The notes under the pieces are model-generated. The model was not told where the DNA came from. It saw only the letters and a program-made list of their open reading frames with translations, and made no database searches. This document shows positions 38,333-48,713 of a DNA stretch of 64,000 bases, in pieces (position 1 is the first letter of the stretch; every line of letters starts with the position of its first letter). Source of the DNA: Streptococcus infantarius subsp. infantarius ATCC BAA-102 (GTDB taxonomy: Bacteria > Bacillota > Bacilli > Lactobacillales > Streptococcaceae); the NCBI RefSeq assembly GCF_000154985.1, contig NZ_DS572694.1:62001-126000 (forward strand). Reading direction: 5' to 3'. Both the position numbers and the translations under genes were made by a program.

Positions 38333-39244
38333 TTAAGACTCCAATTCTAGACTAGAAACCACCGGACAGAAAAACTTACTAGTATCTTTCTTGTCAATAC
38401 ATTTTATAAAACCTTGAACATATTTATCCATAGCTCCAGTCACCGTACAATTCTCATTACCATACTTAATCTTAGCATTTAATAAATTTGTTAAAGCCAA
38501 GCGATATTCATATTTTAAATATTCTTTATCTCGCAAATTTTGATAAACCCAAACATCAACGATTTGTCTAAATGGCTCCATTAAATCATCTACTAAGTTA
38601 AATTGATTATATTCATTTTTATGAAAGATACCAACTAAAGGATTTAGACCGTATCCCTCAACAATCCTAGCCATCTGTGCTCTTAAAATTGCATATCCAT
38701 AATTTAGTCCAGCATTAATCACATCAGCTTCCTGCTGTGTCACGCGCGTAAACTTTTTACCAAAAAGCTCATTAAAATAAACTTTAGCCGCATGTCCTTC
38801 ACGATTAGTCTTATCCCCTAGCTCAATGTGATCTTTATAGTCAGCTAACAATTGGATTGCATCGATATCTCTTTCAAATAGAGATAATACGTCTTGTTGG
38901 TTATTAATTTTAAAATAGGTTACAATTTGCCAAAGTTTATCTTTTTGCTCCTGACTCCACTCTAACTGCTTTTGCAATCTCTTATAAGCCCTAGAATGTC
39001 CATTCGGTGCATGATAAATACCTGTCGGTAAGTGTTCATTATCACAAACAATAAGAGCAATATTGAATTTGCTCAAAGCACTAAGCAAACGAAGAGTTAC
39101 TACTGTATCTCCACCTTCAGCGACAATGATTGAAATATCACTTAACGGTATCGTATATTCTTCACCTTGCTTTTTTATAACAATATTATCCAATTTCAAA
39201 TGCATTTTTTCACTTTGATTGACATGCACAACTCTCCAAGTCAT
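38333..39244 (-). CDS. cas1: Cas1
   Basis: Integrase that inserts new spacers at the leader. About 303 residues beginning MTWRVVHVNQSEKMHLKLDN; conserved features include the metal-binding Glu region around NAGLNYGYAILRAQMAR, VGIFHKNEYNQFNLVDDLMEPFR. The ATG at 39244 is preferred because AAGGAG precedes it by about seven bases; upstream codons run into the tracrRNA terminator. Confidence 0.95.
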   Translation of the reverse strand: MTWRVVHVNQSEKMHLKLDNIVIKKQGEEYTIPLSDISIIVAEGGDTVVTLRLLSALSKFNIALIVCDNEHLPTGIYHAPNGHSRAYKRLQKQLEWSQEQKDKLWQIVTYFKINNQQDVLSLFERDIDAIQLLADYKDHIELGDKTNREGHAAKVYFNELFGKKFTRVTQQEADVINAGLNYGYAILRAQMARIVEGYGLNPLVGIFHKNEYNQFNLVDDLMEPFRQIVDVWVYQNLRDKEYLKYEYRLALTNLLNAKIKYGNENCTVTGAMDKYVQGFIKCIDKKDTSKFFCPVVSSLELES

Positions 39245-39261
39245 CATACTCTCCTTTTTAC

Positions 39262-39367
39262 ACAACGAAAAGCACCCCATGTAAACATGGGGTGCTTGAA
39301 TTCGGCATGAAGCCTTATCTTTGTAGGCTCTGCAAGATTTAAGTAACCGTGCAAGACGTCCCTTGCA
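39262..39367 (-). ncRNA. tracrRNA
   Basis: On the minus strand from about 39367. The anti-repeat (39320-39356) complements the crRNA repeat with a bulge (GGCTC opposite CTCTC), then the nexus-like AAGATAAGGCTTCATGCCGA and a 12-bp terminator stem AAGCACCCCATG with CATGGGGTGCTT followed by TTTTCGTT. It lies between cas9 and cas1, the position known for S. thermophilus CRISPR1. Confidence 0.93.
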
Positions 39368-39373
39368 AAAACT

Positions 39374-39402
39374 ATTATATAGCGTTTACATAAAAATTGC
39401 AA
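39374..39402 (-). promoter_or_regulatory. tracrRNA promoter
   Basis: TTGCAA (39397-39402), 17-bp spacer, TATAAT (39374-39379) on the minus strand, about 14 bases after the cas9 stop. Independent of the cas9 promoter. Confidence 0.85.
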
Positions 39403-39415
39403 CCCCAAATTTCAA

Positions 39416-42400
39416 TTATTTGTTATTATTTTTAAAATCTAACTTAGGTTTATCACCTTCTTTTTTAATAAAGAATTTATTACCAAGAACATCTGTTCGA
39501 ACTTTATAGATTGATATGTTAGGTTTATTTAAACCTTTAATAAACTGTCCACTTTTTGCAACTTTTCCCAAAACTGGTAAAATTTCTTCCTCAGAATCAA
39601 AAGTTCCTTTTTCTAATGGTTTTAATTCCACATAGTGCTTAGATGTATCATTTTTTGAGCCGAATCTTAACATCCTTTCACAATTATTTAGAGTATCTTT
39701 GATTAAAATCAAATCATTTCGGTAAAGAGTAAACTTAAATTCTGATTTTTTGCCGATACCTTCTTTTTCCCTTATCGCATCATACTTTTCTTGTGAGATA
39801 TGATACTTACCAGTTCCTTTTTCAAAACTTAAATCAGAATATTTCAATCCCATCAGTTCATATTTTAAAGTCTCTAGATTAAAGTAAATATCAGCTCGCC
39901 ATGGAGAAATTTGTCTCAATACAACTCTATTTTTAGATTTTTCAGGTGTTATATCAATACAATTTCCTAATTTTTTATCATAATACTTAAGAGACTTAAT
40001 TGGTGTTCCATTTCCTTTTTTACTGTATTTACAGATTAAGCCATTTTCTCTACGATACTCTTCGAAAGGATTGCATTTTACAGTTTTTTTACCATCTTCG
40101 GAAAGTTTTTCACTTGGATAATCTCTGAGAATAACTTCAATAACATTTTCCCAAGTTAGAGGATCTTTTTGATACATCAAGAATTGTGTTTTATCTTTTT
40201 TATATCTTTTAATAAAAGTATCAAAACCATCTTGACTGTAGATATCTTTTATCTTCCCTAAAACATAAGTTTCATCTTTTTTATCTTTTCCAAGTTTAGC
40301 TTTTCGTGTTGAGTAAATAGTAGCATCAGAGACTTTACGATTAAATTTTGAATCAACTTGATAAGAGAATAAAATTTCATCCTCAAATCCTTTACTTGAA
40401 ATCGTATTTACAAATCCTTGATAAGGTGGTTGGAAAACTAATTCTTTATATTTATCATCAGAGATACTTAAAATTTCACCAGTCTCTTTATTCACCACTT
40501 GATTTTCACCATAGCTCTCAAACATCGGATTTTCTTGTTTTTGCCACAATTTCAATTGACTTGAAGCAGCAATAATTAAAGCATCAACAGCATGATGGTG
40601 GTATGTTTCGCGCGATTTATCAATATTCCATTTTCGGCGGAGCTGTGATGTAAACTGACCTCTGACAACAGAAACTTTAGTATCTTTCCCCAACTCTTTT
40701 AATGCTGTTTGAAGACTATTAAGCACTACTCGTGAAGCATAACGAGTGTCCACAAGATTACGTTCGATAAATTTCTTTTTAACTTCGATTTTATCGATAT
40801 TTTCTGTTGTTAAAAGATATTCACATTTTTTCTTACCAAGCCCTTTTTGTTTTAAGACATAATCTTTCATTTCTCTAAATGACCATGCCGTATCCATAGA
40901 ATCAATAACTTGATAAGGAGTTTTTTGTCCCTTCTCTTGGTTAGTCCAAGCATACACTAAAACCTTATTAGCTAAACTATCATCAAAAGAAAGTGATAGA
41001 GGCAAAATATGATCAATCTCAAACTTATTTGAATTATGCACTAAATCATGAATAGAAATTAGCTTACCAGAATATAAACAACGCTCACCTTGTTGATACC
41101 AAAGGCGAATTTTAGTTTTTAACTCTTTATTGCCATGAAAAACGCCATCAGGTAAGTTATCAGTACCATTATAAAGAAAAGCTGCTCGTTTTAAAGAATC
41201 ATCTTTTTCTTTTTTATTTTCTTTTTGCTTTTTATCAATAAATTTCTTCTCATCTTCAGCATTCTTATCTCGTGGCATCTCGATAACAATCTTATCAAAA
41301 TCGCCATATTTCTTAACAGCCGCATTAATGATTTTAATTGTTTGTCGAACTGATTTTGCTACAACAGGATTATAAATTTCATCTGTTATTTCTTTTTCAT
41401 CAATTGTTTTTGTATTTTTTGATGATTTTTTATTAACCTTGAATTTTTCTAGTCTTGTCAAAATTGTCATCTGTTCTTCAGATGTTACATACAGTTCAGG
41501 GATTAATTCATTCATCAATTTAGCTGAAAAGCTATGCCAACCTTTATTGAATGCTGAACTTTGATTTTTCCTAATTTGGACAATTTCAGAAATTTGTTCT
41601 TCGGTAAATTGACTTGGAAGATTGCGTTTGATAGCATCTTCAATACCCTCACGTTCTGTATTAAGCGTTAAAATATCTGCCAGTTTATCTAATGTTTCTC
41701 TTGATAGTTCATCAATATCAATTGAACTTAAATTAAATTTTAACTTACGATAAGGCTCAAAAGTATGCAAATCTGGCTTATCTTTATTATCTACTCGATA
41801 GCCCTTAATATCATCTACACTACAATCTACTATCTTCGCAATTTCTTTTAATAATTTAGAAGCACCGAGTGCTTTTGATTTCTTAGCAAAATCTACTAAA
41901 TACTCTTTCTGCTCAGTAGACAATTTACCAGTTTCAGTAGGAACTTTTAAATTATTTAAATCATTTAAAAAGTTAAACTCTTGCGCAGTATATGAAGCTT
42001 TAGAAGCACGGTATTCTTCAGGATAAAAACTACATTTTCCAATCAAAATTCCAAAGATATTCTCCAAGGTTGTTCCATCTGTACGAAAACGTCCGTAATC
42101 TGTACGAGATTTTTCGTTACCTGGCCCATGGTAATATTTTCTTTTTTGAGTTAGGATTTCAATATAGTCTTCAATAAACTCATCTGTAATTTGTTTATTA
42201 TAGTTTGATTGAGTTTCTAAAATTTTACGTGCTTCATTCTTATAATCAGAAGTAGAGAAAACGTTAATTAGTCTATGAGCTTCACCATTTTCATCATACA
42301 CTGTGAAGTTTCCACGTAATTGACCATATTTTTCCAATCGTTCTAATTGAATTTGACCTGGAGTTTTAGTTTTCAACAAACGACGATTCTCATCAATAGA

Positions 42401-42805
42401 TTTTGCATAATCTGAACTACCTGTTGAATCATCTTCTGCATCATCAAGATATGAAATGCCGCGTCTTTTTGCAATTGTACGCAAAGCAGCAAACAATTCT
42501 TCATTTGTTAATTGTTCCGTTAACCCTTTAACACGAAGTTCGTACGGATTTAAATTTAGATTTCTAAAATCAGTTGAAATATCATATTTTTCAAATAAAT
42601 CACGAACACGTTTTACACGATGTTTTTTACGACGGGTTAAACGTCTTGCACCGCGAAAACCTCTCCTTTCAGCATTATTTTCAGCATTTGCAGCAGAAAA
42701 TAAACGCGAATTGGCATGTATTACATTTCCTGTTTTTGAATCAATAATACCAACACCAACGGAAGCTACACCAATATCCAAGCCTAAAATTTTTCCATTA
42801 CTCAT
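39416..42805 (-). CDS. cas9: Cas9, compact type II-A (St1Cas9-like)
   Basis: RNA-guided DNA endonuclease. 1129 residues, close to the 1121 of S. thermophilus CRISPR1 Cas9. RuvC I with Asp10 (ILGLDIGVASVGVG), arginine-rich bridge helix (residues 47-70), RuvC II with Glu509 (DKIVIEMPR), HNH with His599 (KFEIDHILPLSLSFDDSLANK), RuvC III with His738 and Asp741 (HHHAVDALIIAAS), then the wedge and PAM-interacting region to about 1129. All catalytic residues are present, so cleavage activity is expected. PAM preference of the St1 kind (NNAGAAW) is only an analogy. Its promoter lies in the short space before ndk's terminator. Confidence 0.98.
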   Translation of the reverse strand: MSNGKILGLDIGVASVGVGIIDSKTGNVIHANSRLFSAANAENNAERRGFRGARRLTRRKKHRVKRVRDLFEKYDISTDFRNLNLNPYELRVKGLTEQLTNEELFAALRTIAKRRGISYLDDAEDDSTGSSDYAKSIDENRRLLKTKTPGQIQLERLEKYGQLRGNFTVYDENGEAHRLINVFSTSDYKNEARKILETQSNYNKQITDEFIEDYIEILTQKRKYYHGPGNEKSRTDYGRFRTDGTTLENIFGILIGKCSFYPEEYRASKASYTAQEFNFLNDLNNLKVPTETGKLSTEQKEYLVDFAKKSKALGASKLLKEIAKIVDCSVDDIKGYRVDNKDKPDLHTFEPYRKLKFNLSSIDIDELSRETLDKLADILTLNTEREGIEDAIKRNLPSQFTEEQISEIVQIRKNQSSAFNKGWHSFSAKLMNELIPELYVTSEEQMTILTRLEKFKVNKKSSKNTKTIDEKEITDEIYNPVVAKSVRQTIKIINAAVKKYGDFDKIVIEMPRDKNAEDEKKFIDKKQKENKKEKDDSLKRAAFLYNGTDNLPDGVFHGNKELKTKIRLWYQQGERCLYSGKLISIHDLVHNSNKFEIDHILPLSLSFDDSLANKVLVYAWTNQEKGQKTPYQVIDSMDTAWSFREMKDYVLKQKGLGKKKCEYLLTTENIDKIEVKKKFIERNLVDTRYASRVVLNSLQTALKELGKDTKVSVVRGQFTSQLRRKWNIDKSRETYHHHAVDALIIAASSQLKLWQKQENPMFESYGENQVVNKETGEILSISDDKYKELVFQPPYQGFVNTISSKGFEDEILFSYQVDSKFNRKVSDATIYSTRKAKLGKDKKDETYVLGKIKDIYSQDGFDTFIKRYKKDKTQFLMYQKDPLTWENVIEVILRDYPSEKLSEDGKKTVKCNPFEEYRRENGLICKYSKKGNGTPIKSLKYYDKKLGNCIDITPEKSKNRVVLRQISPWRADIYFNLETLKYELMGLKYSDLSFEKGTGKYHISQEKYDAIREKEGIGKKSEFKFTLYRNDLILIKDTLNNCERMLRFGSKNDTSKHYVELKPLEKGTFDSEEEILPVLGKVAKSGQFIKGLNKPNISIYKVRTDVLGNKFFIKKEGDKPKLDFKNNNK

Positions 42806-42867
42806 AGTTTTTCCTTCTTCTCTAATATTAAGTAATCCCTTACATTTTACTCTTTTGAAAACTAAAA

Positions 42868-42894
42868 AACAAGCGCCTTTAAGCGCTTGTCAGC
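42868..42894 (-). terminator. Terminator of ndk
   Basis: On the minus strand CAAGCGC and GCGCTTG around a six-base loop, followed by six T. It separates ndk from cas9. Confidence 0.85.
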
Positions 42895-42909
42895 TACTAA
42901 ACTATCAAA

Positions 42910-43326
42910 TTATTCCCCAAACCAAAGGGCAATTTCACGTTCAACTGATTCTGGTGAATCTGAACCGTGAACGATGTTAAATGTTGCTGCTCCTTCTGCG
43001 GGTGCTTGTGCATAGTCACCGCGGATTGTTCCAGGAAGAGCTTCTTTAGGGTTTGTTGCTCCCATCATTGTACGCCAAGAAGAAATCACTTCTTCACCTG
43101 ACATAACACCAGCAATCACTGGACCACTTGTCATAAAGTCTACGATTAATGGGAAAAATGGACGGTCAACTAAGTCTTCGTAGTGTTTTTCTAGCAATTC
43201 TGAAGTTGCCATACGCATTTCCAATTTTTCAATTTTGAAACCACGACGTTCGATACGGTGCAATACTTCACCAACAAGTCCGCGTTTCACACCATCTGGT
43301 TTAATCATAAAGAAAGTTTTTTCCAT
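42910..43326 (-). CDS. ndk: Nucleoside diphosphate kinase
   Basis: Balances nucleoside triphosphates through a phospho-His intermediate. 138 residues: [34 protein letters not shown] and the active-site His in [17 protein letters not shown]. Full length. Single-gene unit with its own terminator. Confidence 0.96.
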   Translation of the reverse strand: MEKTFFMIKPDGVKRGLVGEVLHRIERRGFKIEKLEMRMATSELLEKHYEDLVDRPFFPLIVDFMTSGPVIAGVMSGEEVISSWRTMMGATNPKEALPGTIRGDYAQAPAEGAATFNIVHGSDSPESVEREIALWFGE

Positions 43327-43411
43327 GTAAACAATCCAACCTATCTAAATAAATTCACTTTCAATTTTACCATAAAAGTAAATTTTTGAAAAACGTTGAA
43401 AGACATTTTCA

Positions 43412-43665
43412 CTAAAGTTTTGGTTGATTTTCATGAACTTCAACATTAACTAGGTTAGCAGAGCTATCTGTACAAGATGTTTGCTCCATATCACTTGGAT
43501 TTGGCCAAGTGATTCCCTCTTTTTGGTGAGTCTCCAAGATAGCTTGTAAAAACTCTTGAGCATTTATCATCGCTTCTTCAAAGTTCCCATTTTGAGTACC
43601 TCCTGCAAACTCCGGAAATTCAACCCAATATCATGATAAATTGCAGGATAAGCTTTTAACATCAT
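43412..43665 (-). pseudogene. HicB-like antitoxin, frameshifted, no HicA partner
   Basis: The minus strand starts MLKAYPAIYHD, then the frame changes and YWVEFPEFAGGTQNGNFEEA continues with INAQEFLQAILETHQKEGIT to a TAG at 43412. This is the HicB N-terminal fold (partial RNase H fold) with a few codons missing at the YHD-YWVEF junction. No HicA-like toxin ORF is seen on either side, so it is an orphan remnant or stand-alone regulator that has decayed. Confidence 0.75.
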
Positions 43666-43696
43666 AAACACCCTTAATTAAGTAACTGATTTTCCC

Positions 43697-43866
43697 TAAC
43701 TCACCAGCCAGCCCCAGAAAAAGGGGAGGAGAAAGGCGATGATACCTGCGATAACGAAGGTGAAGCGTAGCCATTTTTGAGAAATATCAGCTGATTTTAC
43801 CCAAAAAGTTATGGCAAAAATCCACGATGCGGCAAATAAAAGCCAGTAATACCATTCAAGAGACAT
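43697..43866 (-). CDS. Small membrane protein
   Basis: About 56 residues: SLEWYYWLLFAASWIFAITF, then a short polar stretch and a second hydrophobic helix. No known function. The start lies a few bases after the upstream TIGR01906 gene, so it is part of that operon. I could not fix the reading frame across about 43735-43742 with certainty; a one-base discrepancy would alter the last third. Confidence 0.55.
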
Positions 43867-43871
43867 TTTGC

Positions 43872-44528
43872 TTATCCTTTCTCTTTACCATGATGTACTA
43901 GGCGCTCTGCTAATTGTTTCCTTGCTATGACAAGTAAGCTTAGCATGAGTGCTTCATAAGTTACAAAGAAGATGATAAAGCAGTGCATGAAGTATTCTTC
44001 TGGTAGCACCCAGATGATCGGATCTGTTGCTGGGTTAAAGAGCCAACTAGAATCCCCTGGAAATAGCATTTCATGAAAAAGGGTAAAAAATTGGTCAAAA
44101 CCAATCAAAAGACCTACTACTGCAATGACAATCGGTAAAATTGCAGCTAATGTAAAAGCTCTCTGATGAAGAAAAAGTGACTTTTCAGCTCTGCTATTTT
44201 TCAAAAAATGCCAAGATGGATAAGCCAGTAAGATGAATACTGCTTGTGCTAAATGAAATAGATGCTTCACGTCGCCAAAATGCTTAAGCCCACTAGCTGA
44301 TGAAGGAAAATCAGGCATAGCAAGAGTGTGCGATAATGGATTCGTCAGATATGTCATCAAGACATTGAAGTTTTTTAAGAGATCAGCTTTTGTTATAGTC
44401 ACTTGGAGGGTAAGCTTGAGCCAATCCACCTCTAAAGGATAGATTAACCACGCGCCGTAAATAGCTACTAGCACTGCTAAAGATAGCAGCCACAGCCAAG
44501 TACCAAAAGTCCAAAGTTTATTTTTCAT
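43872..44528 (-). CDS. TIGR01906-family integral membrane protein
   Basis: About 218 residues with five or six membrane segments ([73 protein letters not shown]) and an outside loop with the conserved [25 protein letters not shown] motif. It follows the HAD hydrolase in many streptococci and overlaps it here by 11 bases (ATG at 44528). Function unknown. Confidence 0.85.
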   Translation of the reverse strand: MKNKLWTFGTWLWLLSLAVLVAIYGAWLIYPLEVDWLKLTLQVTITKADLLKNFNVLMTYLTNPLSHTLAMPDFPSSASGLKHFGDVKHLFHLAQAVFILLAYPSWHFLKNSRAEKSLFLHQRAFTLAAILPIVIAVVGLLIGFDQFFTLFHEMLFPGDSSWLFNPATDPIIWVLPEEYFMHCFIIFFVTYEALMLSLLVIARKQLAERLVHHGKEKG

Positions 44529-45291
44529 CAAAATTCCATTCGTCAAGGCTAGCTAGTACGTGGTCAGGTTTTACTGGAAGTGTTGGCACTTCTTCAGGTT
44601 TGGTAAATCCTGTTGTCACAAGTAAAGTAGCAATATCATTTTGAATTCCTGCCATGATATCTGTTAGGTAGTTATCTCCAACCATGATAGCTTCTTCACG
44701 TTTGACCCCAAGGACGTCCAAAGCTTTGTTCATGATAATGGCATTCGGTTTTCCGATATAAACTGGTTTAACACGTGTTGCAACTTCTAATAGATTGTTA
44801 ATGGCACCAGCTCCTGGCATCAAACCTCGTTCTGTTGGAATATTCAAGTCTGGATTTGTTCCGATAAAGACAGCACCTTTTTGGATAGCTAATGTTGCTA
44901 CTGCCAATTTTTCATAAGTCAAATCAGTATCAAGTCCAACAACGACATAGGCCGGATTTTCAGTATCTTCGACATAACCTGCTTCAGTAATCGCTGTTTT
45001 CAAACCAGTTTCACCAATCACGTAAACCGTTTTGCCACGATTTAAATCATTCATGTAATCAATCGTTGCCATTGTTGCCGTATAAATCGTATTAAGGGGC
45101 GTGTGAACGTTGAATTGTGTTGCCAACATTTCTTGTACTTTTTCAGGAGTACGTGTTGAGTTGTTCGTTACCAATACATAAGGAATTTGTCGTTCTTGTA
45201 GACGTTGGATAAAGCGTTCCCCAGCTGGAATATGATCTTTTCCTTTATAAATTGTTCCGTCTAAATCAATCAAATAGCCTTTATATGTCAT
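44518..45291 (-). CDS. HAD-superfamily hydrolase, NagD-like (class IIA)
   Basis: Sugar-phosphate or nucleotide phosphatase of unknown natural substrate. 257 residues: motif [12 protein letters not shown], motif [31 protein letters not shown] and motif [15 protein letters not shown]. The start at 45291 has GGAGG upstream; the longer frame at 45303 lies in the leader. Confidence 0.9.
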   Translation of the reverse strand: MTYKGYLIDLDGTIYKGKDHIPAGERFIQRLQERQIPYVLVTNNSTRTPEKVQEMLATQFNVHTPLNTIYTATMATIDYMNDLNRGKTVYVIGETGLKTAITEAGYVEDTENPAYVVVGLDTDLTYEKLAVATLAIQKGAVFIGTNPDLNIPTERGLMPGAGAINNLLEVATRVKPVYIGKPNAIIMNKALDVLGVKREEAIMVGDNYLTDIMAGIQNDIATLLVTTGFTKPEEVPTLPVKPDHVLASLDEWNFDEK

Positions 45292-45311
45292 TCTTTCCTC
45301 CATATATAGTA

Positions 45312-45342
45312 AATGACCTTTCAGGTAAGTTAAAAGGTCATT
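45312..45342 (-). other. Intercistronic hairpin before the HAD gene
   Basis: AATGACCTTT pairs with AAAGGTCATT around 11 bases, in the gap between the thioesterase and HAD genes. No T run follows on the minus strand, so processing or stability control is more likely than termination. Confidence 0.45.
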
Positions 45343-45385
45343 AAGTCTTACTTCTTTCCTTAATTATTTAAAAATAGCAGAGCGC

Positions 45386-46114
45386 TTATTTTTCTTTCCA
45401 TTCAATGCGTGCTTGAGCTCGTACCACACCTTGAGTGACAATTTCATGTTTGGTTGTCAATCCATCACGTTCAACTCGTGACTTAATGTCATGGCCATAT
45501 TGAACCTCTTTGACATATTTCAAATTGATTTGGTGAGGAATGTATTTTTCCAAAAAATTGACATCTAAAACATCATACATCCATTCAAGATATTTACTAT
45601 TATTAACATGACCATTTAAATCAAGATCAAAGAAACGCACATGATATAAGGTTTCTTCTGGATTTTCCAAGCCTTCATAACGAGGACCACGATAGATTTT
45701 TTTAACTTTTTCTACTTGGTAAACATCCACAATATCATCAACGACAGGATGTACTTTTCGAGTGTCATAATCCATCAAAACAAAGGTTGAATGAATGGTC
45801 AAAATCTTCTCACCATCTTCGCCATAGACATTGAAATCACGGTAACAAAAGAGCTTGTTGTAAGCTGTTGGCACCGTCTCGATTACAATGTTTTCGGTAT
45901 ATTTAGGCAAGCGGTCGATCTCAATAGCATATTCTGTGATAATCCAGACAAGATTATAAGTTTGAAAAACATACTCGTCACTCATTCCAAGACTTAACGA
46001 TTGTTTGCCAGAAACTTGCAAAACAAGCGATAAGAGTTGTGATAATTTCATATTTTGATTAATATCACTTTCATAAAAAGGTACTTGATATTTTTCTTGA
46101 TAACTTAATCCCAT
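45386..46114 (-). CDS. Acyl-ACP thioesterase
   Basis: Releases fatty acids from acyl carrier protein. 242 residues, two hot-dog halves (YQEKYQVPFYESDINQNMKLSQLLSLV and YHVRFFDLDLNGHVNNSKYLEWMYDVL), the latter with the Asn/His active-site motif DLNGHVNNSKY. It starts five bases after hemW, whose stop region carries the ribosome binding site GGAG. Confidence 0.92.
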   Translation of the reverse strand: MGLSYQEKYQVPFYESDINQNMKLSQLLSLVLQVSGKQSLSLGMSDEYVFQTYNLVWIITEYAIEIDRLPKYTENIVIETVPTAYNKLFCYRDFNVYGEDGEKILTIHSTFVLMDYDTRKVHPVVDDIVDVYQVEKVKKIYRGPRYEGLENPEETLYHVRFFDLDLNGHVNNSKYLEWMYDVLDVNFLEKYIPHQINLKYVKEVQYGHDIKSRVERDGLTTKHEIVTQGVVRAQARIEWKEK

Positions 46115-46119
46115 CTTTT

Positions 46120-47250
46120 TTACTCCAATATAAATCTCTCTACGACTGTGTCTCCCAAAAACAGTCCTTTTTTGGTCATGCGTACCACCTTATCATCTGG
46201 AACCAATAAGCCTTGCTGACAAAGTTCTCTCACGATTTGACCATAACGTTCTTCAAAAGACAAGCCGAATTTTTCTTCAAATCTAGCGATTGAGACACCA
46301 GTTTTTTTACGTAATCCTAAGAACAATTCTTCTTCCATCATCTCATCTTTTGTCAATTTTTCTTCTGACAATCTGGCATTACCTTGAGCAACTGCTTTAA
46401 GATAATGCTGAATTGGTCCACGATTACGATAGCGGACACCATTTAAATAACCAGAAGCCCCTGCTCCCACACCAAAATACTCTGCATTGTCCCAGTACAT
46501 CAAATTATGGCGGCTTTCAAAACCTGGTTTGGTGAAGTTTGAAATTTCATAGTGCTCAAATCCATTAGCTTCTAACTCAGAAATGATGTATTCAAACATC
46601 TCCGCTTCCAAATCTTCTTTAGGTAATTGTAATTTACCGCGACGCATCTTATTCATGAAAACCGTATGATGTTCCAAAATCAAACTATAAAGGCTTAAGT
46701 GCGGAATATCAAGTGCAATAGCCTTAGCCACATTTTCCTTAACATCTTCCATGGTTTGACCAGGAAGCGCATAAATCAAATCAATGGAAATATTATGAAA
46801 ACCAGCTTCTTTCAAATTTGAAATCGTTGAATAAATCTGAGCTTCATTGTGACTACGCCCAATTTGCTTCAAATGCTTGTCATTGAAAGTCTGAACGCCA
46901 AGTGACACACGATTCACGGCTGAGTGCTTGAGCACTTCAATCTTATCTTCTGTTAAATCACCTGGGTTAGCTTCAATAGTGAATTCTTCTAAAACACTCA
47001 AATCCAAGTGCTTAGTCAGATTCGTCAACAAGTACTCCAGTTGTTCTGCCGTAATTGAGGTTGGTGTTCCACCACCAATATATAAAGTACGCAACTTCTT
47101 AATATCATAAGACTCAAACTCACGAATAAGAGCCTGCAAATACTCATCGACAGGCTGGTTCTTAATAAATACCTTTGAGAAATCACAATAATAACAAATC
47201 TGCGTACAAAAAGGAATATGTACATAAGCTGATGTTGGTTTTGTTAGCAT
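46120..47250 (-). CDS. hemW: HemW-like radical SAM protein
   Basis: 376 residues: radical SAM cluster motif CTQICYYC (CX3CX2C), GGGTPTS and a HemN C-terminal domain (LFLGLRKKTGVSIARFEEKFG). Family members lacking HemN-specific residues are haem chaperones (HemW); since streptococci do not make haem by this route, coproporphyrinogen oxidase activity is unlikely. Followed by the thioesterase in the same operon. Confidence 0.9.
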   Translation of the reverse strand: MLTKPTSAYVHIPFCTQICYYCDFSKVFIKNQPVDEYLQALIREFESYDIKKLRTLYIGGGTPTSITAEQLEYLLTNLTKHLDLSVLEEFTIEANPGDLTEDKIEVLKHSAVNRVSLGVQTFNDKHLKQIGRSHNEAQIYSTISNLKEAGFHNISIDLIYALPGQTMEDVKENVAKAIALDIPHLSLYSLILEHHTVFMNKMRRGKLQLPKEDLEAEMFEYIISELEANGFEHYEISNFTKPGFESRHNLMYWDNAEYFGVGAGASGYLNGVRYRNRGPIQHYLKAVAQGNARLSEEKLTKDEMMEEELFLGLRKKTGVSIARFEEKFGLSFEERYGQIVRELCQQGLLVPDDKVVRMTKKGLFLGDTVVERFILE

Positions 47251-47314
47251 GACGCTATTATAACATTTTTAAGTGAGATAACCAATGAATTAAATACAAT
47301 AAAATCTTAGCAAG

Positions 47315-47348
47315 CAAAAAAGGAGAGCACCACTGCTCAATCCTTTTT
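47315..47348 (-). terminator. Terminator of the cdaA-cdaR-glmM operon
   Basis: On the minus strand AAAAAGGA and TCCTTTTT form the base of a two-part stem (inner GAGCA with TGCTC), ending in six T. Confidence 0.85.
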
Positions 47349-47360
47349 CATTTATTTTAA

Positions 47361-48713
47361 TTAGTCGATTCCAATTTCTTTACGAACGACATCAGCGATA
47401 GTATCGACATAGTAGCTTACTTCTTCATCGGTTGGAGCTTCTGCCATAACACGAAGAAGTGGTTCTGTACCACTTGGGCGGACCAAGATACGACCGTTTC
47501 CATTCATTTCTTCTTCCATTTTGCTGATGATTTCTGCGATAGCTGGAACTTCCATGGCTTTGCTCTTCATGCTGTTTTCAACACGAACGTTAACCAATTT
47601 TTGTGGGTAAATTGTAACTTCGGCAGCCAATTCAGAAAGTGGTTTACCAGTTTCTTTCATGACTTTAACCAATTGGATACCAGTCAATTGACCATCACCA
47701 GTGGTGTTATAATCCATGATAATCACGTGACCTGATTGTTCACCACCAAGGTTATAGCCTGATTTACGCATTTCTTCAACAACGTAACGGTCACCAACAG
47801 CTGTGATAGCTTTGTTAATACCTTCACGGTCAAGTGCTTTGTGGAAACCAAGGTTTGACATAACAGTTGTTACGATTGTGTTGTGAGCCAATTGTCCACG
47901 TTCAGAAAGGTATTTACCGATGATGTACATAACTTTATCACCATCAACGATTTCACCATTTTCATCAACAGCAATCAAACGGTCGCTATCACCATCAAAA
48001 GCAAGACCAACTGCAGCACCTGATTCTTTAACAAGTTCTTGCAATTGTTCTGGGTGAGTTGATCCTACACCATCATTGATGTTAAGACCATCTGGATTTT
48101 CACCGATAACTGTAATATCAGCATCAAGATCTAGGAAAATATCACGTGCAGATACAGATGCTGAACCGTTTGCTGTATCAAGAGCAACTTTCATTCCTTC
48201 TAAGCTAATACCTGTTGATACAAGGAATTTTTCGTATTTACGAAGACCTTCTGGATAATCAACAAGTGTTCCCAAACCGTCTGCTGAAGGGCGTGGAAGG
48301 GTATCTTCTGGTGCATCAAGAAGAGCTTCAATTTCCAATTCTTGATCATCAGCCAATTTGAATCCATCACCACCGAAGAATTTAATACCATTATCTTTAG
48401 CAGGGTTGTGACTAGCAGAAATCATAACACCAGCGCTAGCTTTTTCAGTACGAACAAGATATGAAACACCTGGAGTTGCTAAAACACCAAGTTTGTAAAC
48501 TTCAATACCAACTGAAAGAAGTCCAGCTACCAAAGCTGATTCAAGCATTTCACCTGAAATTCGAGTATCGCGTGCTACAAATACTTTTGGACGTCCTGTT
48601 TCATGCTGACTAAGAACATAGCCACCAAAGCGTCCTAATTTGAAAGCTAACTCAGGGGTCAATTCAACATTTGCTTCTCCACGAACACCATCTGTTCCAA
48701 AATATTTTCCCAT
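47361..48713 (-). CDS. glmM: Phosphoglucosamine mutase
   Basis: Makes glucosamine-1-phosphate for cell-wall precursors. About 450 residues from [20 protein letters not shown]; phospho-Ser loop [19 protein letters not shown], metal loop AFDGDSDR and sugar loop GGEQSGHVI. The ATG at 48713 fits the family N-terminus. An upstream frame at 48758 adds 15 residues but its GGAGGA is then inside the gene. A small hairpin lies between that GGAGGA and the ATG. Third gene of the conserved cdaA-cdaR-glmM order. Confidence 0.95.
   Translation of the reverse strand: MGKYFGTDGVRGEANVELTPELAFKLGRFGGYVLSQHETGRPKVFVARDTRISGEMLESALVAGLLSVGIEVYKLGVLATPGVSYLVRTEKASAGVMISASHNPAKDNGIKFFGGDGFKLADDQELEIEALLDAPEDTLPRPSADGLGTLVDYPEGLRKYEKFLVSTGISLEGMKVALDTANGSASVSARDIFLDLDADITVIGENPDGLNINDGVGSTHPEQLQELVKESGAAVGLAFDGDSDRLIAVDENGEIVDGDKVMYIIGKYLSERGQLAHNTIVTTVMSNLGFHKALDREGINKAITAVGDRYVVEEMRKSGYNLGGEQSGHVIIMDYNTTGDGQLTGIQLVKVMKETGKPLSELAAEVTIYPQKLVNVRVENSMKSKAMEVPAIAEIISKMEEEMNGNGRILVRPSGTEPLLRVMAEAPTDEEVSYYVDTIADVVRKEIGID

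Noticed and set aside
46120-47250. Annotation as coproporphyrinogen III oxidase HemN.
   Set aside because: No other haem-synthesis gene is present, and the protein has the shorter CX3CX2C HemW form.
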